Assembly: GCF_021952865.1 (NCBI RefSeq)
Contig: NZ_CP040792.1
Span: 1,054,001 to 1,118,000, forward strand
Reading direction: 5' to 3'
Length of the DNA stretch: 64,000 nt
DNA from: Clavibacter californiensis
GTDB lineage: Bacteria; Actinomycetota; Actinomycetes; Actinomycetales; Microbacteriaceae
The position numbers and the translations under genes are program-made. Shown piece after piece: positions 40,943 to 49,355 of this stretch. The notes below the pieces were generated by a model. It saw nothing but the letters and a program-made list of their open reading frames with translations, made no database searches and was not told where the DNA came from. The first letter of the stretch is position 1; every line of letters begins with the position of its first letter.

Positions 40943-41268
40943 CGGTGTGTCGGGACGCAGCGTCGGGAGCGGCCGGGAAACCGTGCCCGGTCCTGCGGGT
41001 GCGGCGCGTCGGGCCGGTGTCGGCGGCGGTGGCGCGTGCATCGTGGACCATCTCGCGCACGTGACGAGAGGGGACGTCGATCGGCGCGTCGTTCGGCCCC
41101 GACGATGCGGGGCGACGGGCTCACCATACGGCGTCCGGGCGCGGGCCGCGCGGGCCGCGCCCCCGACTCCGCGCACCCTCGCGCGCGGCCGCGTCCCCCG
41201 CACGGCGGACGCGGTCGCGGCATCCCCTCCGTACCGTGGAGGGACGACGCGACGACGGGAGACGCACG
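40943..41268. other. 326-bp intergenic/divergent region
   Basis: Very GC-rich stretch between divergent genes. If ATG 41041 is the true start of the leftward gene the first 100 bp are coding. A short dyad CCCTCC-GTACCGT-GGAGGG occurs near 41225-41243, in front of the rightward gene at 41269. Nothing else is apparent. Confidence 0.4.
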
Positions 41269-41541
41269 ATGCAGAGCAGGTGGGCGGCCGCGATCCTCGG
41301 CGACCGGGAGGATCCGCGCGCACGGCTGCACGCGATCTTCGGCGGGCCGGCCGCCACGAGCGGGCAGCCGCCGGCCGCCGCCCTCGAGTGGGCGGAGCGG
41401 GCGCTCGCGGAGGCCGACCCGGCGCACGAGGCCGACGTCGTCGCAGCGACCCGGACGCTGCGCCGGGCCGAGCGGCGGCTCGCGCTCCGGCCCGCCGTCT
41501 TCCTCGCGGAGCACGCCATCGCGCGCCGCGGTCCCGCGTGA
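41269..41541 (+). CDS. Small helical hypothetical protein
   Basis: 90 residues, almost all helical and rich in Ala, Arg and Glu: WAAAILGDREDPRARLHAIFGG, ALEWAERALAEADPAHEADVVAATRTLRRAERRLAL. No family recognised. GGGAGACGCACG precedes ATG 41269. Its stop overlaps the GTG of the VOC gene (GTGA), so the two are coupled. Confidence 0.65.
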   Translation: MQSRWAAAILGDREDPRARLHAIFGGPAATSGQPPAAALEWAERALAEADPAHEADVVAATRTLRRAERRLALRPAVFLAEHAIARRGPA

Positions 41542-41930
41542 CGGCCCGCGGATCCCTCCACCACGTCGAGCTGCAGGTGCGCGACCTCGACTCCGCGCTC
41601 GCCTCCTGGGGCTGGATCCTCGGCGAGCTCGGCTACGCGGAGGACGTCAGCTGGGCCGACGGCCGGAGCCTGCGCCTCGGCGACGCCTACCTCGTGATCG
41701 CCCGGGCTCCGCTCGACGCCCCGCACGACAGGCGCGCCGCGGGCCTCAGCCACCTCGCGTTCCACGCGGGATCGGCCGCCGACGTCGACCGCATCTGGGC
41801 CGAGGCGCCCGACCACGGCTGGGCGCGCCTCTACGCGGACCGCCACCCGTTCGCGGGCGGGCCCGACCACCGTGCCGCGTTCCTCGAGGACGCCGAGCGC
41901 TTCAAGATCGAGCTCGTCGGGGACGCGTAG
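41538..41930 (+). CDS. VOC-family protein
   Basis: 130 residues: LHHVELQVRDLDSALASWGWILGELGY, YLVIARAPLDAPHDRRAAGLSHLAFHAGSAADVDRIW in the middle, and HRAAFLEDAERFKIELVGDA at the end. Metal-site positions His (HHVEL), His (LSHLAFH) and Glu (FKIELV) are in the usual places. Translationally coupled to the small helical protein before it. Confidence 0.85.
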   Translation: MTARGSLHHVELQVRDLDSALASWGWILGELGYAEDVSWADGRSLRLGDAYLVIARAPLDAPHDRRAAGLSHLAFHAGSAADVDRIWAEAPDHGWARLYADRHPFAGGPDHRAAFLEDAERFKIELVGDA

Positions 41931-42141
41931 CCGGCCGGCCGCCCGGCCGCCCGGCCGCCGCGGGCCTCCGCGGGCTCGCCGTCGGGTCCGGTCGCGCGCG
42001 CCCCCCCCCCACGACGCGCCCGGGCCGCTCGCGGACCGCACGACGGCGTCCCGCCGCGTTCGCCCGCGATCCACCGTCCGTGCCGCGAACGTGCACGTGC
42101 CGCGACGAGTGCTCCCAGGCTCGTCGTGGTCTGATGGATCC
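41931..42141. other. GC-repeat-rich gap with C10 tract upstream of ohr
   Basis: It starts with tandem GGCCGCCC-like units (41931-41959), then a CG run into ten consecutive C residues (42001-42010). The palindrome ACGTGCACGT lies at 42089-42098, in front of ohr. A homopolymer of ten is unusual in this window. Confidence 0.6.
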
Positions 42142-42561
42142 ATGGAACCCATCTACACCGCTATCGCGCACGCCTCCGGCGGAGGACGCGACGGACACGT
42201 CCGCAGCGAAGACGACCGCATCGACTTCGACACCCGTCCCCCCAAGGAGATGGGCGGCTCGGGCGAGGGCACGAACCCCGAGCAGCTCTTCGCCGCCGGG
42301 TACAGCGCCTGCTTCCTCGGCGCCACCCACCTCGTCGGCAAGAACGCCGGCGTCGACACGAAGGACGCGGGCGTCTCCGCCAGCGTCTCCATCGGCGACA
42401 ACGGCCAGGGCGGCTTCGGCCTCGCGGTCGAGCTCGACGTCTACCTCCCGAACGTGGCGCCCGAGCGCCGCCAGGAGATCGCGGACGCGGCCCACCAGGT
42501 CTGCCCGTACTCCAACGCCACGCGCGGCAACATCGACGTGAAGGTCACCATCGTCGACTGA
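42142..42561 (+). CDS. ohr: Organic hydroperoxide resistance protein (Ohr/OsmC family)
   Basis: 139 residues, normal length. Thiol-dependent peroxidase acting on organic hydroperoxides. Catalytic Cys57 (YSACFLGA) and Cys121 (HQVCPYSNATRGN) are both present, with Arg and Glu of EGTNPEQLFAAGY. An ohrR gene is not adjacent. ATG 42142 follows a possible -10 region with poor match. A terminator lies 17 bp after the stop. Confidence 0.95.
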   Translation: MEPIYTAIAHASGGGRDGHVRSEDDRIDFDTRPPKEMGGSGEGTNPEQLFAAGYSACFLGATHLVGKNAGVDTKDAGVSASVSIGDNGQGGFGLAVELDVYLPNVAPERRQEIADAAHQVCPYSNATRGNIDVKVTIVD

Positions 42562-42577
42562 TCCACCCGCACGACAC

Positions 42578-42610
42578 GAGGCGGGCGTCCCCATCGGGGA
42601 CGCCCGCCTC
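42578..42610 (+). terminator. Terminator of ohr
   Basis: GAGGCGGGCGTCCCC, loop ATC, and the exact 15-base complement (42596-42610). No T-tract. Confidence 0.85.
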
Positions 42611-42631
42611 CGTCGTCCAGGCGCGGATGGG

Positions 42632-42637
42632 TAGGGT
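42632..42637 (+). promoter_or_regulatory. -10 box TAGGGT, leaderless promoter of chorismate mutase
   Basis: TAGGGT, CATCGC, ATG 42644. Confidence 0.5.
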
Positions 42638-42643
42638 CATCGC

Positions 42644-43027
42644 ATGCCTGAGAACACCGGCCCCGCAGGGGCGCCCCTCGACGACGACGCCCGTGCCGCC
42701 CTCGAGGAGCTGGGGGAGATCCGCGGGAGCATCGACAACATCGACGCCGCCCTCGTGCACCTGCTCGCCGAGCGCTTCAAGTTCACGCAGTCGGTCGGCC
42801 GGCTGAAGGCCGCGCACGGGCTGCCCGCGGCGGATCCCGAGCGCGAGCGCCGCCAGATCCTCCGCCTCCGCGCGCTCGCCGAGGAGTCGCGGCTCGACCC
42901 GGCCTTCGCGGAGAAGTTCCTGAACTTCATCGTCGCGGAGGTCATCCACCACCACACGCGCATCGCCGAGGACCAGGGCGCCGCCACCTCCGCGGTCGCG
43001 CCCGAGGACGGCGGCCCGGCGGCCTGA
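42644..43027 (+). CDS. AroQ-type chorismate mutase
   Basis: 127 residues: the all-helical AroQ fold, with LGEIRGSIDNIDAALVHLLAERFKFTQSVGRLKAAHGL covering the first helix with its Arg and Lys, then DPERERRQILRLRALAEESRLDPAFAEKFLNFIVAEVIHHH. The enzyme converts chorismate to prephenate for Phe and Tyr. Actinobacterial homologues often need the DAHP synthase as a partner. A disordered tail rich in Ala ends the protein. No signal peptide, so it is the cytoplasmic form. Confidence 0.9.
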   Translation: MPENTGPAGAPLDDDARAALEELGEIRGSIDNIDAALVHLLAERFKFTQSVGRLKAAHGLPAADPERERRQILRLRALAEESRLDPAFAEKFLNFIVAEVIHHHTRIAEDQGAATSAVAPEDGGPAA

Positions 43028-43061
43028 TCCGTCAGGCCGCGGAGTCCCAGTCCTCCGGGGC

Positions 43062-43079
43062 TCAGCCCTGCGGGGCTGA
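43062..43079. terminator. Bidirectional hairpin between convergent genes
   Basis: TCAGCCC-TGCG-GGGCTGA. It lies between the chorismate mutase and ATP-grasp stops. The surrounding 17-bp sequence CTCCGGGGCTCAGCCCT occurs twice (43053-43069 and 43083-43099), the second copy in the last codons of the ATP-grasp gene. Confidence 0.6.
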
Positions 43080-43091
43080 CCGCTCCGGGGC

Positions 43092-44075
43092 TCAGCCCTC
43101 CGGGTACGCCTCCCGCAGCACGCGCTCGAGGAGCTCCGCCACCGCGCCCGGTCCCGACGCCGGCGCGACCGCCTCGACGCCCGCGTTGTAGTTCGTGTTC
43201 GTGTTCACGTCGTAGGTCACGAGCCTGCCGTCGGCCGTCTCGATGAACTCGATGCCGGCCACCTCGATCCCGAGCCCGGCGAGGAACGCGACGTACCGCT
43301 CCACGAGCGGGTGCTCCGCGGTGATGTCCTCCCGCAGCGAGAAGATCGTGTCGCCCGGCTGCTGCGCGATGGTCGCGCCGGGCGGCATCACGAGCGCGCT
43401 GGTGGTCGGGTCGATCGCGCACGCGTCCGCGGGGCACAGCTGGTACCCGCCGCGCGCGGTGTCGGCCTGGATCGCGTAGACGAAGCGCCCGCCGACGATC
43501 TCGACGCGCGTCACCCTCGGGGTCGCGGCCTCCAGGAACTCCTGCAGCAGCGTGATCCCGTCCTGCGGCTCCTCGAAGTCCGGCCCCTCCACGTAGGCGG
43601 CCAGCTCCTCGACGCTGTCGAACCGGCGGACGCCGAGGCCCTTGCCGCCCTGGTTGTGCTTGGTGATGAACGGCGTCGGCAGTCCGCGCGCCGCCTCGAC
43701 GATGCGGTGGCTGCCGATGACGGCGCGCGTGCGCGGCACCTCGATCCCGGCGGCGCGCAACGCCGTCAGCTGGTCGACCTTGCTCACCTCGAGCTCGATG
43801 GTGCGGCGGCCGTTGACCGTGCGGCGGCCGTGCGCCTCCAGCCACGACATGAGGGCGCGCGTGTAGTCCTTGGAGAGCGCGTGGTCGCGCGTGTGGGCGG
43901 AGGCGCTGATCCGCGACCAGAAGATCCCCTCGGGCGGCGCCTCGTCGATCTCGAGCACGCCGTCGGTGAGGAGCCACTCCTCGTAGGGCACGCCGCGCGC
44001 GTCGAGCGCTGCGGCGAACGGGCCGAACCACTCGGGGTTCTCGTGGATGGCGTATACCTTCGGCGCGGTGGTCAT
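43092..44075 (-). CDS. ATP-grasp ligase (RimK-like)
   Basis: 327 residues. Pre-ATP-grasp domain to about residue 100, then SKVDQLTALRAAGIEVPRTRAV, the ATP-lysine in PFITKHNQGGKGLGVRRF, ATP-grasp core with TRVEIVGGRFVYAIQ, and the metal-binding VAGIEFIETADGRLVTYDVNTNTNYN (Glu and Asn ligands). It ligates a carboxylate to an amine or thiol using ATP; substrate unknown. TAGCCT (44082-44087) lies 6 nt before ATG 44075. Confidence 0.9.
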   Translation of the reverse strand: MTTAPKVYAIHENPEWFGPFAAALDARGVPYEEWLLTDGVLEIDEAPPEGIFWSRISASAHTRDHALSKDYTRALMSWLEAHGRRTVNGRRTIELEVSKVDQLTALRAAGIEVPRTRAVIGSHRIVEAARGLPTPFITKHNQGGKGLGVRRFDSVEELAAYVEGPDFEEPQDGITLLQEFLEAATPRVTRVEIVGGRFVYAIQADTARGGYQLCPADACAIDPTTSALVMPPGATIAQQPGDTIFSLREDITAEHPLVERYVAFLAGLGIEVAGIEFIETADGRLVTYDVNTNTNYNAGVEAVAPASGPGAVAELLERVLREAYPEG

Positions 44076-44081
44076 CCCCCC

Positions 44082-44087
44082 AGGCTA
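44082..44087 (-). promoter_or_regulatory. -10 box TAGCCT, leaderless promoter of ATP-grasp gene
   Basis: Minus strand TAGCCT, GGGGGG, ATG 44075. Confidence 0.5.
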
Positions 44088-44127
44088 CGAGGCCGGGGAG
44101 GCCGCGCCGGACGCGTGACGGACGGCG

Positions 44128-44958
44128 TCAGCTCACGCGCACGAGCGCCTGCACCGGCAGGTGGTCGCTCATCATGCGGCCGCGCCAGGCGAAGTCGTTG
44201 ACCGCGGCGGCGCGGACGTCCACGCGGTCGCTCACGAGGATCCAGTCGATGCGCGGGCCGTCGACGACCGGCGGCCGGTAGTCGGGGAACGTGCCGAAGG
44301 CGGGCGTCGCCTGGCGCGCGGTGTCGAGCCAGGAGTCGCGGAGACCGGCCCGGCGGGTGAGGGCGTCGTAGGGGAACGAGTCGACGGGTGCGTTGAAGTC
44401 GCCCATGAGCACGAGCGGCAGCCCCGCGAAGCGCGTGCGCACGAGCTCGGCGATGGCCTCGGCGGCGCGGTCGCGGGCCTCGGCCACGTCGTGGTCGAGG
44501 TGCGTGTCGAGCACGACGAGCGGATGGCCGGTGGCCTCGTCCTGGAAGCGCGCCCAGGTGAGGATCCGCGGCATGGGGTTGCCCCACGTCATGCTGCCGA
44601 TCACGTCGGGGGTGTCGGAGAGCCACATCACGTCGTGCTCGAGGAGGGTGAGGCGGGACGCCTGGTAGAAGATCGCGCCGTGCTCGCCGTGGCTCCCGCC
44701 CTCGCGGCCCTGCCCGATCATGCGGTAGGACGGCGGGAGGGCCTTCTCGATCGCCTGGATCTGCGGCCACAGCGCCTCCTGCACGCCGAGCACCGTGGGC
44801 CGCTCCTGCTGCAGGAAGCGCGTCAGCACCTCCTGGCGCTCGGGCCAGTGGTCGGCCTCGCCCTCGCGGGTGCCGTGCCAGGGCATGCGCACGTTGAGCG
44901 TGATCAGGTGGATGTCGTCGCCGGTCGTCGGGCCGATCGCGGGGGTCATGACGACCAT
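44128..44958 (-). CDS. Endonuclease/exonuclease/phosphatase-family protein, copy 1
   Basis: 276 residues of the DNase I-like EEP fold: LITLNVRMPW (metal Asn), PTVLGVQEALWPQ (metal Glu), LDTHLDHD, MGDFNAPVDSFPYDAL, and the final MSDHLPVQA with the catalytic Asp-His. Substrate may be nucleic acid, phospholipid or phosphorylated sugar. A close paralogue with the same motifs is encoded at 62294-63346, at the other end of the polysaccharide locus. No signal peptide is present. ATG 44958 lacks a clear ribosome site; ATG 44949 is an alternative. Confidence 0.88.
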   Translation of the reverse strand: MVVMTPAIGPTTGDDIHLITLNVRMPWHGTREGEADHWPERQEVLTRFLQQERPTVLGVQEALWPQIQAIEKALPPSYRMIGQGREGGSHGEHGAIFYQASRLTLLEHDVMWLSDTPDVIGSMTWGNPMPRILTWARFQDEATGHPLVVLDTHLDHDVAEARDRAAEAIAELVRTRFAGLPLVLMGDFNAPVDSFPYDALTRRAGLRDSWLDTARQATPAFGTFPDYRPPVVDGPRIDWILVSDRVDVRAAAVNDFAWRGRMMSDHLPVQALVRVS

Positions 44959-45016
44959 TCAACCCCGTGCGGCTGACCGCCTGGCCACGCAGGGTCGATC
45001 GCGCCGGGGGCCGGCG

Positions 45017-45607
45017 TCAGCAGCCCGGCGTGACGAGCGCCTTGACGAAGGCGCCGGTCTGGTACGTGTACTGCGAGACCCACTGGCGGAGGCTGAAGTC
45101 CACCGGGTCCTCGACCACCATGAGGTCGCCCGTGAAGCAGCGCGAGAAGATCAGCTGCGTGCGCGTGACGTGCGGGGTCCAGGTGATGACGATGGCGCTC
45201 GTCCAGCCGTTCTCCTCGGACTTCTCCTTGAGGTAGCGCGCCTCGCCCTGCGTCGTGAACGGCGACGGGGTGTCGCACGTGACGGCGTAGGGGAACTCGC
45301 CGTTGCAGGCCGCGAGCTCGCCTGCCGACTGCGGGCCGGTGGCCGGCACCGAGAAGACGACCGTGTCGGAGTAGCCCTCGTCCACCAGCTTCGCCGCGAG
45401 GTCGCGGCGCGTGGGGTTGGGCGGGCCGATGACGTAGATCACGTCGGCCTTGTCGGGCTGGCTCGCCGGAGGGAAGACGAAGAGCGGGATGCCGGCCAGG
45501 AGCCAGGCGAGCAGGAGCACGAGGAGCGCCAGGAGGGTGCGCACGATCCAGCGACGGACGCGGTGCGCCCGGCGGGGCGTCGTGGTGGTGGTGGTGCTGG
45601 GTGTCAA
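45017..45607 (-). CDS. YdcF/ElyC-like DUF218 membrane-anchored protein
   Basis: 196 residues. A basic N-terminus (RRAHRVRRW) and one membrane helix (about 20-43) precede a DUF218-type Rossmann-like domain: KADVIYVIGPPNP, VFSVPATGPQSAGELAACNG, ITWTPHVTRTQLIFSRCFTG. Family members act at the cell envelope. It is the last gene of the leftward polysaccharide group, 161 bp after the DUF4012 gene. TTG 45607 is the best in-frame start, with GAGAG upstream; it is uncertain. Confidence 0.75.
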   Translation of the reverse strand: MTPSTTTTTTPRRAHRVRRWIVRTLLALLVLLLAWLLAGIPLFVFPPASQPDKADVIYVIGPPNPTRRDLAAKLVDEGYSDTVVFSVPATGPQSAGELAACNGEFPYAVTCDTPSPFTTQGEARYLKEKSEENGWTSAIVITWTPHVTRTQLIFSRCFTGDLMVVEDPVDFSLRQWVSQYTYQTGAFVKALVTPGC

Positions 45608-45768
45608 CGTGTGCTCTCGGCCTGGAGGATCCGCGGGGGCGGCGTGCGGGCGGGCGTGCGGGGGCGGTGCGGTCCCCCGGCGGCTCGTCGAGCCTACGGG
45701 GAGCGCGTGACGGTCGCGAAGCCCCCATCCGGGGCGGGCGGCGCGGCGTCGTGGCGGCGGGCGGCGGA

Positions 45769-47646
45769 TCAGCCGCCCGTGGAGCAGGGGACCTGGGTGA
45801 TCTCGGACTCGAGCGGGCGCACGAGCGGCGTGTGGCGGACCTCGAGCGGTCCCTGGTCGTCGGACGTCGGCATGGTGAACGTGACGTCGACGGTCTTCGT
45901 GTCCTGCGGCGCGAGCTCGGTGCGGATGCGGATCATGCCGCGCCCCATGTCGGTGCCGCGCGCCTCCTCCGTGGTGAGGTCGGCGTCGGTCTTCCAGCCG
46001 GTGACGGTGGATCCGACGGGGCCGTACACGAGCAGGTCGTCGAACTGGCGGCCCTTGGCCTTGCCGTCGAGGCCCGTGACGTAGCGCGGCAGGCTCGTCG
46101 CGGCGTCTACCGGCGCGATGCTCGTCATGTCGACGGACACCGTGTACGTGGTGGTGTCGCCGCAGGTCTCCGCCTGGATGCGGGATCCGGAGCGCAGGTA
46201 GTAGCTCATCTTGGATCCGGAGCCGATGTCGTTGAAGTACAGGCCGATCGCGGTCTGGTCGGTGTTGTCGTCCGGCAGCGCGCCGCTCAGCGGCCCGCCC
46301 TCGATGAGCGTCTGCTCCTCGGGGACCGTGCTCCACATCAGCAGGCGGCGCTCGTCGATGGCCCGGTCGATCGCGGTGACCAGCGGGACGACGGGCGGGG
46401 TGTCGGTGACGAGCTTCGCGAAGATCGTGCTGGCCGCGCTCGCGAAGTAGCGGTCCTGAGCGAGGTAGTCGGGGTACTGGCTGTAGACGGCGCCGAGGAG
46501 GGTGGGCACCGCGTTCTCCGCGGTCAGCTGGTCGCCCGTGGCGAGCGTGATCGGCCCGGTCGCCTCCAGCAGGTAGCTGAGCGCGATCGGGTCGAACGAC
46601 AGCACTCCGTCGACCCGGTCGCCGATGTTGGCCTCCCAGTACGACTTGGCGAGGGCGCCCGACGTGGGGAAGTCGGGGAACATCGTGATGTTCTGCTCGA
46701 ACCGGTCCGAGCGCGGCTCGATGAGGCGCACGGTCTCGTCGGGCACGTCGCCCTGGCGCACGTTCCGCGGGAAGTCGTTGCTCGACGCCTGCTTCGCGAT
46801 CCGCACGGTGCCGTCCTCGACGGTCAGCAGCACGAGCGCGGCCGGGTTGCCGCCGGTGGATCTGACCTCCGCGTTGTTCTGGAACATCAGCAGGTAGTTG
46901 CGCGCGCCGTCGGCCCCGAGGAGGTCGGGGAGGACCCCGGTGACCTCGCGGAAGGTGCTCGCGGTGTCCTCGGTGCTCGTGAGCGTGTCGTCCATGCGGT
47001 CGACGTCGTCGGCCACCTGCGCCCAGAGGCTGTCGCGGTCGATGGTGTCGAGCTCGGCGCGGGCGCCCGCGAGGCCGTCGCTCGCGGTCTGCACGGTCTG
47101 CCCGAGCGAACGGATCCCGTCGAGGTCGATGCGGCCGAGCACGGGCGTGAACGCCGAGAGGGAGACCTCGGTGGCGGGCGTGACGACGTCGGTCGCGAGC
47201 CGATCGCTCGTGGAGGCGAGCACGCGGGCGGCGTGGAGGTTCGGGCCGACGAAGGGGATCCACTCGTAGGCGCCGAGCACGCCGTCGTCCGCGGCCTCGG
47301 CGGCCTTCGCGGTGTGGTCGCGGAGCTCGGCGGCGCCGGTCTTCGCGGTGTCGATGTCGCCCGCGAGGAGCGCGGTCTGCACCTGGTCGGAGAGCGGGAG
47401 CGCGTCGCGGAGCTCGGACTGGACGGTGTCGACGCGGGGCAGGATCAGCGCGGCCGAGACGGCGGTGCCGATCACGAGGACGCCGATCACGCCGACCGGG
47501 ATCCAGAGGCGCTTGCGCTTCCACAGGGGCCGGCGGGTGGCGTCGCGCTCCGTGCGGTCGGCGCGGCGGCGGCTGCGGCGGCCGGTCGAGCCGTCGGATC
47601 CGTCCGAGCCGTCGGCCGGGGGCAGGATGTCGTCGATGCCGCTCAC
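45769..47646 (-). CDS. DUF4012 cell-envelope protein
   Basis: 625 residues. A disordered charged N-terminus (GSDGSDGSTGRRSRRRADR), one membrane helix (about 48-70), a helical stalk (about 75-230), and a large extracytoplasmic DUF4012 domain with YLLMFQNNAEVRSTGGNPAAL, FPRNVRQGDVPDE and PVVPLVTAIDRAIDERRLLMW, ending in a beta-sandwich part. DUF4012 genes are usually in polysaccharide loci of Actinobacteria; a role in polymer transfer to the wall, like that of LCP ligases, is suspected but not shown. Overlaps the polymerase gene by 4 bp. Confidence 0.88.
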   Translation of the reverse strand: MSGIDDILPPADGSDGSDGSTGRRSRRRADRTERDATRRPLWKRKRLWIPVGVIGVLVIGTAVSAALILPRVDTVQSELRDALPLSDQVQTALLAGDIDTAKTGAAELRDHTAKAAEAADDGVLGAYEWIPFVGPNLHAARVLASTSDRLATDVVTPATEVSLSAFTPVLGRIDLDGIRSLGQTVQTASDGLAGARAELDTIDRDSLWAQVADDVDRMDDTLTSTEDTASTFREVTGVLPDLLGADGARNYLLMFQNNAEVRSTGGNPAALVLLTVEDGTVRIAKQASSNDFPRNVRQGDVPDETVRLIEPRSDRFEQNITMFPDFPTSGALAKSYWEANIGDRVDGVLSFDPIALSYLLEATGPITLATGDQLTAENAVPTLLGAVYSQYPDYLAQDRYFASAASTIFAKLVTDTPPVVPLVTAIDRAIDERRLLMWSTVPEEQTLIEGGPLSGALPDDNTDQTAIGLYFNDIGSGSKMSYYLRSGSRIQAETCGDTTTYTVSVDMTSIAPVDAATSLPRYVTGLDGKAKGRQFDDLLVYGPVGSTVTGWKTDADLTTEEARGTDMGRGMIRIRTELAPQDTKTVDVTFTMPTSDDQGPLEVRHTPLVRPLESEITQVPCSTGG

Positions 47647-49355
47647 CGGTCGGGCGTCCAGTTCCCGACCGGCTTTCCGGCCGGGAAGGCGCGGCCGTTG
47701 CCGATCGCGGGACGGGCGTCAGCGGACACCGGGGCGGATCCGCCGACGGCACCGAGGCCGGCGACCCCCGCGCCGATGAGCGCCTGCTCGCGGACGGCTG
47801 CGGGCGCGGTCTCGTCGGGCAGGGGCACGGGCGCGCTGACGGGGCCGGTGACCTGCTTGCGGGTGGAGGAGATCCAGAAGAACACGAGGAGGATCACGAG
47901 CGACGCGATGCTCGTCGACATGCCCTGGTACGCGTCGCCGCGGATCAGGGAGAAGAGGTACGGCGTGACGACGACCGCGATGGCCGCGCCGAGGAGCCCG
48001 CGGCGGCGCATGCGGGCGCGGATGAAGAGGCCGGCCACGAGGCCGAGGAGCGCGCCGACGGCGACGACCCCGGGGATCCCGAAGTTCGCGAACGCCTCGC
48101 CGATGGCCGACAGGCTCGTCTCGACGCGGTTGACGCCGTAGAACCGGGGCACGTACGTGGACGTGAACCACGTGTTGCCGCCGCCGAAGGGCTTGTCCTC
48201 CCACAGCCCGCGCGGGACGAACCAGGCCGGCACCGCGGCGTACGTGGCGCCCCACTGGTAGACGAAGTCCGGCAGCGACGCGACCTCGTTGAGGCGGATG
48301 AGCACGTCGAAGGGCCGCGTCTCGATGCCGCTGGTGAGCCGGTCGAGGAGGACGCCGAGCGGGTCCTGCGTCAGGCGGTCGAGCGAGCGGCCGTTGTCGA
48401 ACGTGGACTCGCGGATGACGATCGAGTAGACCATCGCGACCACGGCCGTGACACCGCCGATGAGGGCGATGGTGCGGAAGCGGAAGGGCTTCGGGCCGAT
48501 CTGCTTGAGGATCAGGAACGGCAGGAAGACGCCGATGATGAGCGGGCCGCGGCCGCCGGCGGATCCGGCGCAGACCACGAGCACCAGGACGGCGACCAGG
48601 TTGACCCAGTTCCAGCCCTCGAGGCCCTTCTGCCGGCGCGCGAGCACGTTGTAGACGATCGCGATCTGCACGGGGATGTAGGAGAGGCCGATGAACGACT
48701 TGCCGGAGAGGAAGTCGCTCCGGTTGGCGAGGCCCGTCGTGTACGCCTGGATGCCGCCGGAGGAGAGCACCAGGTACACGAGGAGCCCGAGGGCCACGAC
48801 CGAGGAGATGACCACGAGCGCCTGCGCCACCGACGTGTTGAACACGCGCTGCCAGCGCACCTGCGTGTCGGGGTCGACGACGGCGGGGCCGCCGGCGATG
48901 GCGTTGTCCTCCAGGGCCTTCGCGTCCTCGCCGCCGCGCTTGATGCGACGGGCCTCGCGGGCCACCGAGTAGTAGTAGACGACGAAGAACGCCGAGAAGA
49001 AGATCAGCGCCTCGATGAGCGCGGAGCTCGCCGCGAGCTGCAGCGTGGGGGAGAAGAAGCGCGTGTCGGCGATGGCGCCGGGGCTCGTCTCCATGCTGTT
49101 GGCGACGGTGAGCGGGCGCAGCACGAACAGGAGCAGTCCCGTGAACGCGACGATGCCGCCGGGGGTGATCGGGTCCCCGTTGGAGACCGTCTCCTTCACG
49201 AGCACGCCGACGAGCAGGATCGCGAGCACCGCGATCATGAACGGGTAGGAGAGCTCGTTGCCGAGCAGGGCCACGCCGCCGAGGGCGGCGAGGACGGTGA
49301 GCACCACGGCGGCCGCGAAGACCGCCGGGGTCGCTAGGCGGTACGTCGGACCCAT
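47643..49355 (-). CDS. O-antigen/EPS polymerase (Wzy-like) membrane protein
   Basis: 570 residues with about 12-13 transmembrane segments. Features of oligosaccharide polymerases: a large loop between late helices containing RPFDVLIRLNEVASLPDFVYQWGATYAAVP and WFVPRGLWEDKPFGGGNTWFTSTYVPRFYG, in overlapping pieces, resembling the O-antigen polymerase family. It links repeat units on the outer membrane face. A disordered Pro/Ala tail ends it. The start overlaps the pyruvyltransferase gene by 22 bp. Confidence 0.85.
   Translation of the reverse strand: MGPTYRLATPAVFAAAVVLTVLAALGGVALLGNELSYPFMIAVLAILLVGVLVKETVSNGDPITPGGIVAFTGLLLFVLRPLTVANSMETSPGAIADTRFFSPTLQLAASSALIEALIFFSAFFVVYYYSVAREARRIKRGGEDAKALEDNAIAGGPAVVDPDTQVRWQRVFNTSVAQALVVISSVVALGLLVYLVLSSGGIQAYTTGLANRSDFLSGKSFIGLSYIPVQIAIVYNVLARRQKGLEGWNWVNLVAVLVLVVCAGSAGGRGPLIIGVFLPFLILKQIGPKPFRFRTIALIGGVTAVVAMVYSIVIRESTFDNGRSLDRLTQDPLGVLLDRLTSGIETRPFDVLIRLNEVASLPDFVYQWGATYAAVPAWFVPRGLWEDKPFGGGNTWFTSTYVPRFYGVNRVETSLSAIGEAFANFGIPGVVAVGALLGLVAGLFIRARMRRRGLLGAAIAVVVTPYLFSLIRGDAYQGMSTSIASLVILLVFFWISSTRKQVTGPVSAPVPLPDETAPAAVREQALIGAGVAGLGAVGGSAPVSADARPAIGNGRAFPAGKPVGNWTPDR

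Noticed and set aside
45601-48141. 846-codon rightward open frame
   Set aside because: It lies antisense to DUF4012 and polymerase genes, is mostly Arg, Gly, Val and Asp without any domain, and is a by-product of high GC content.
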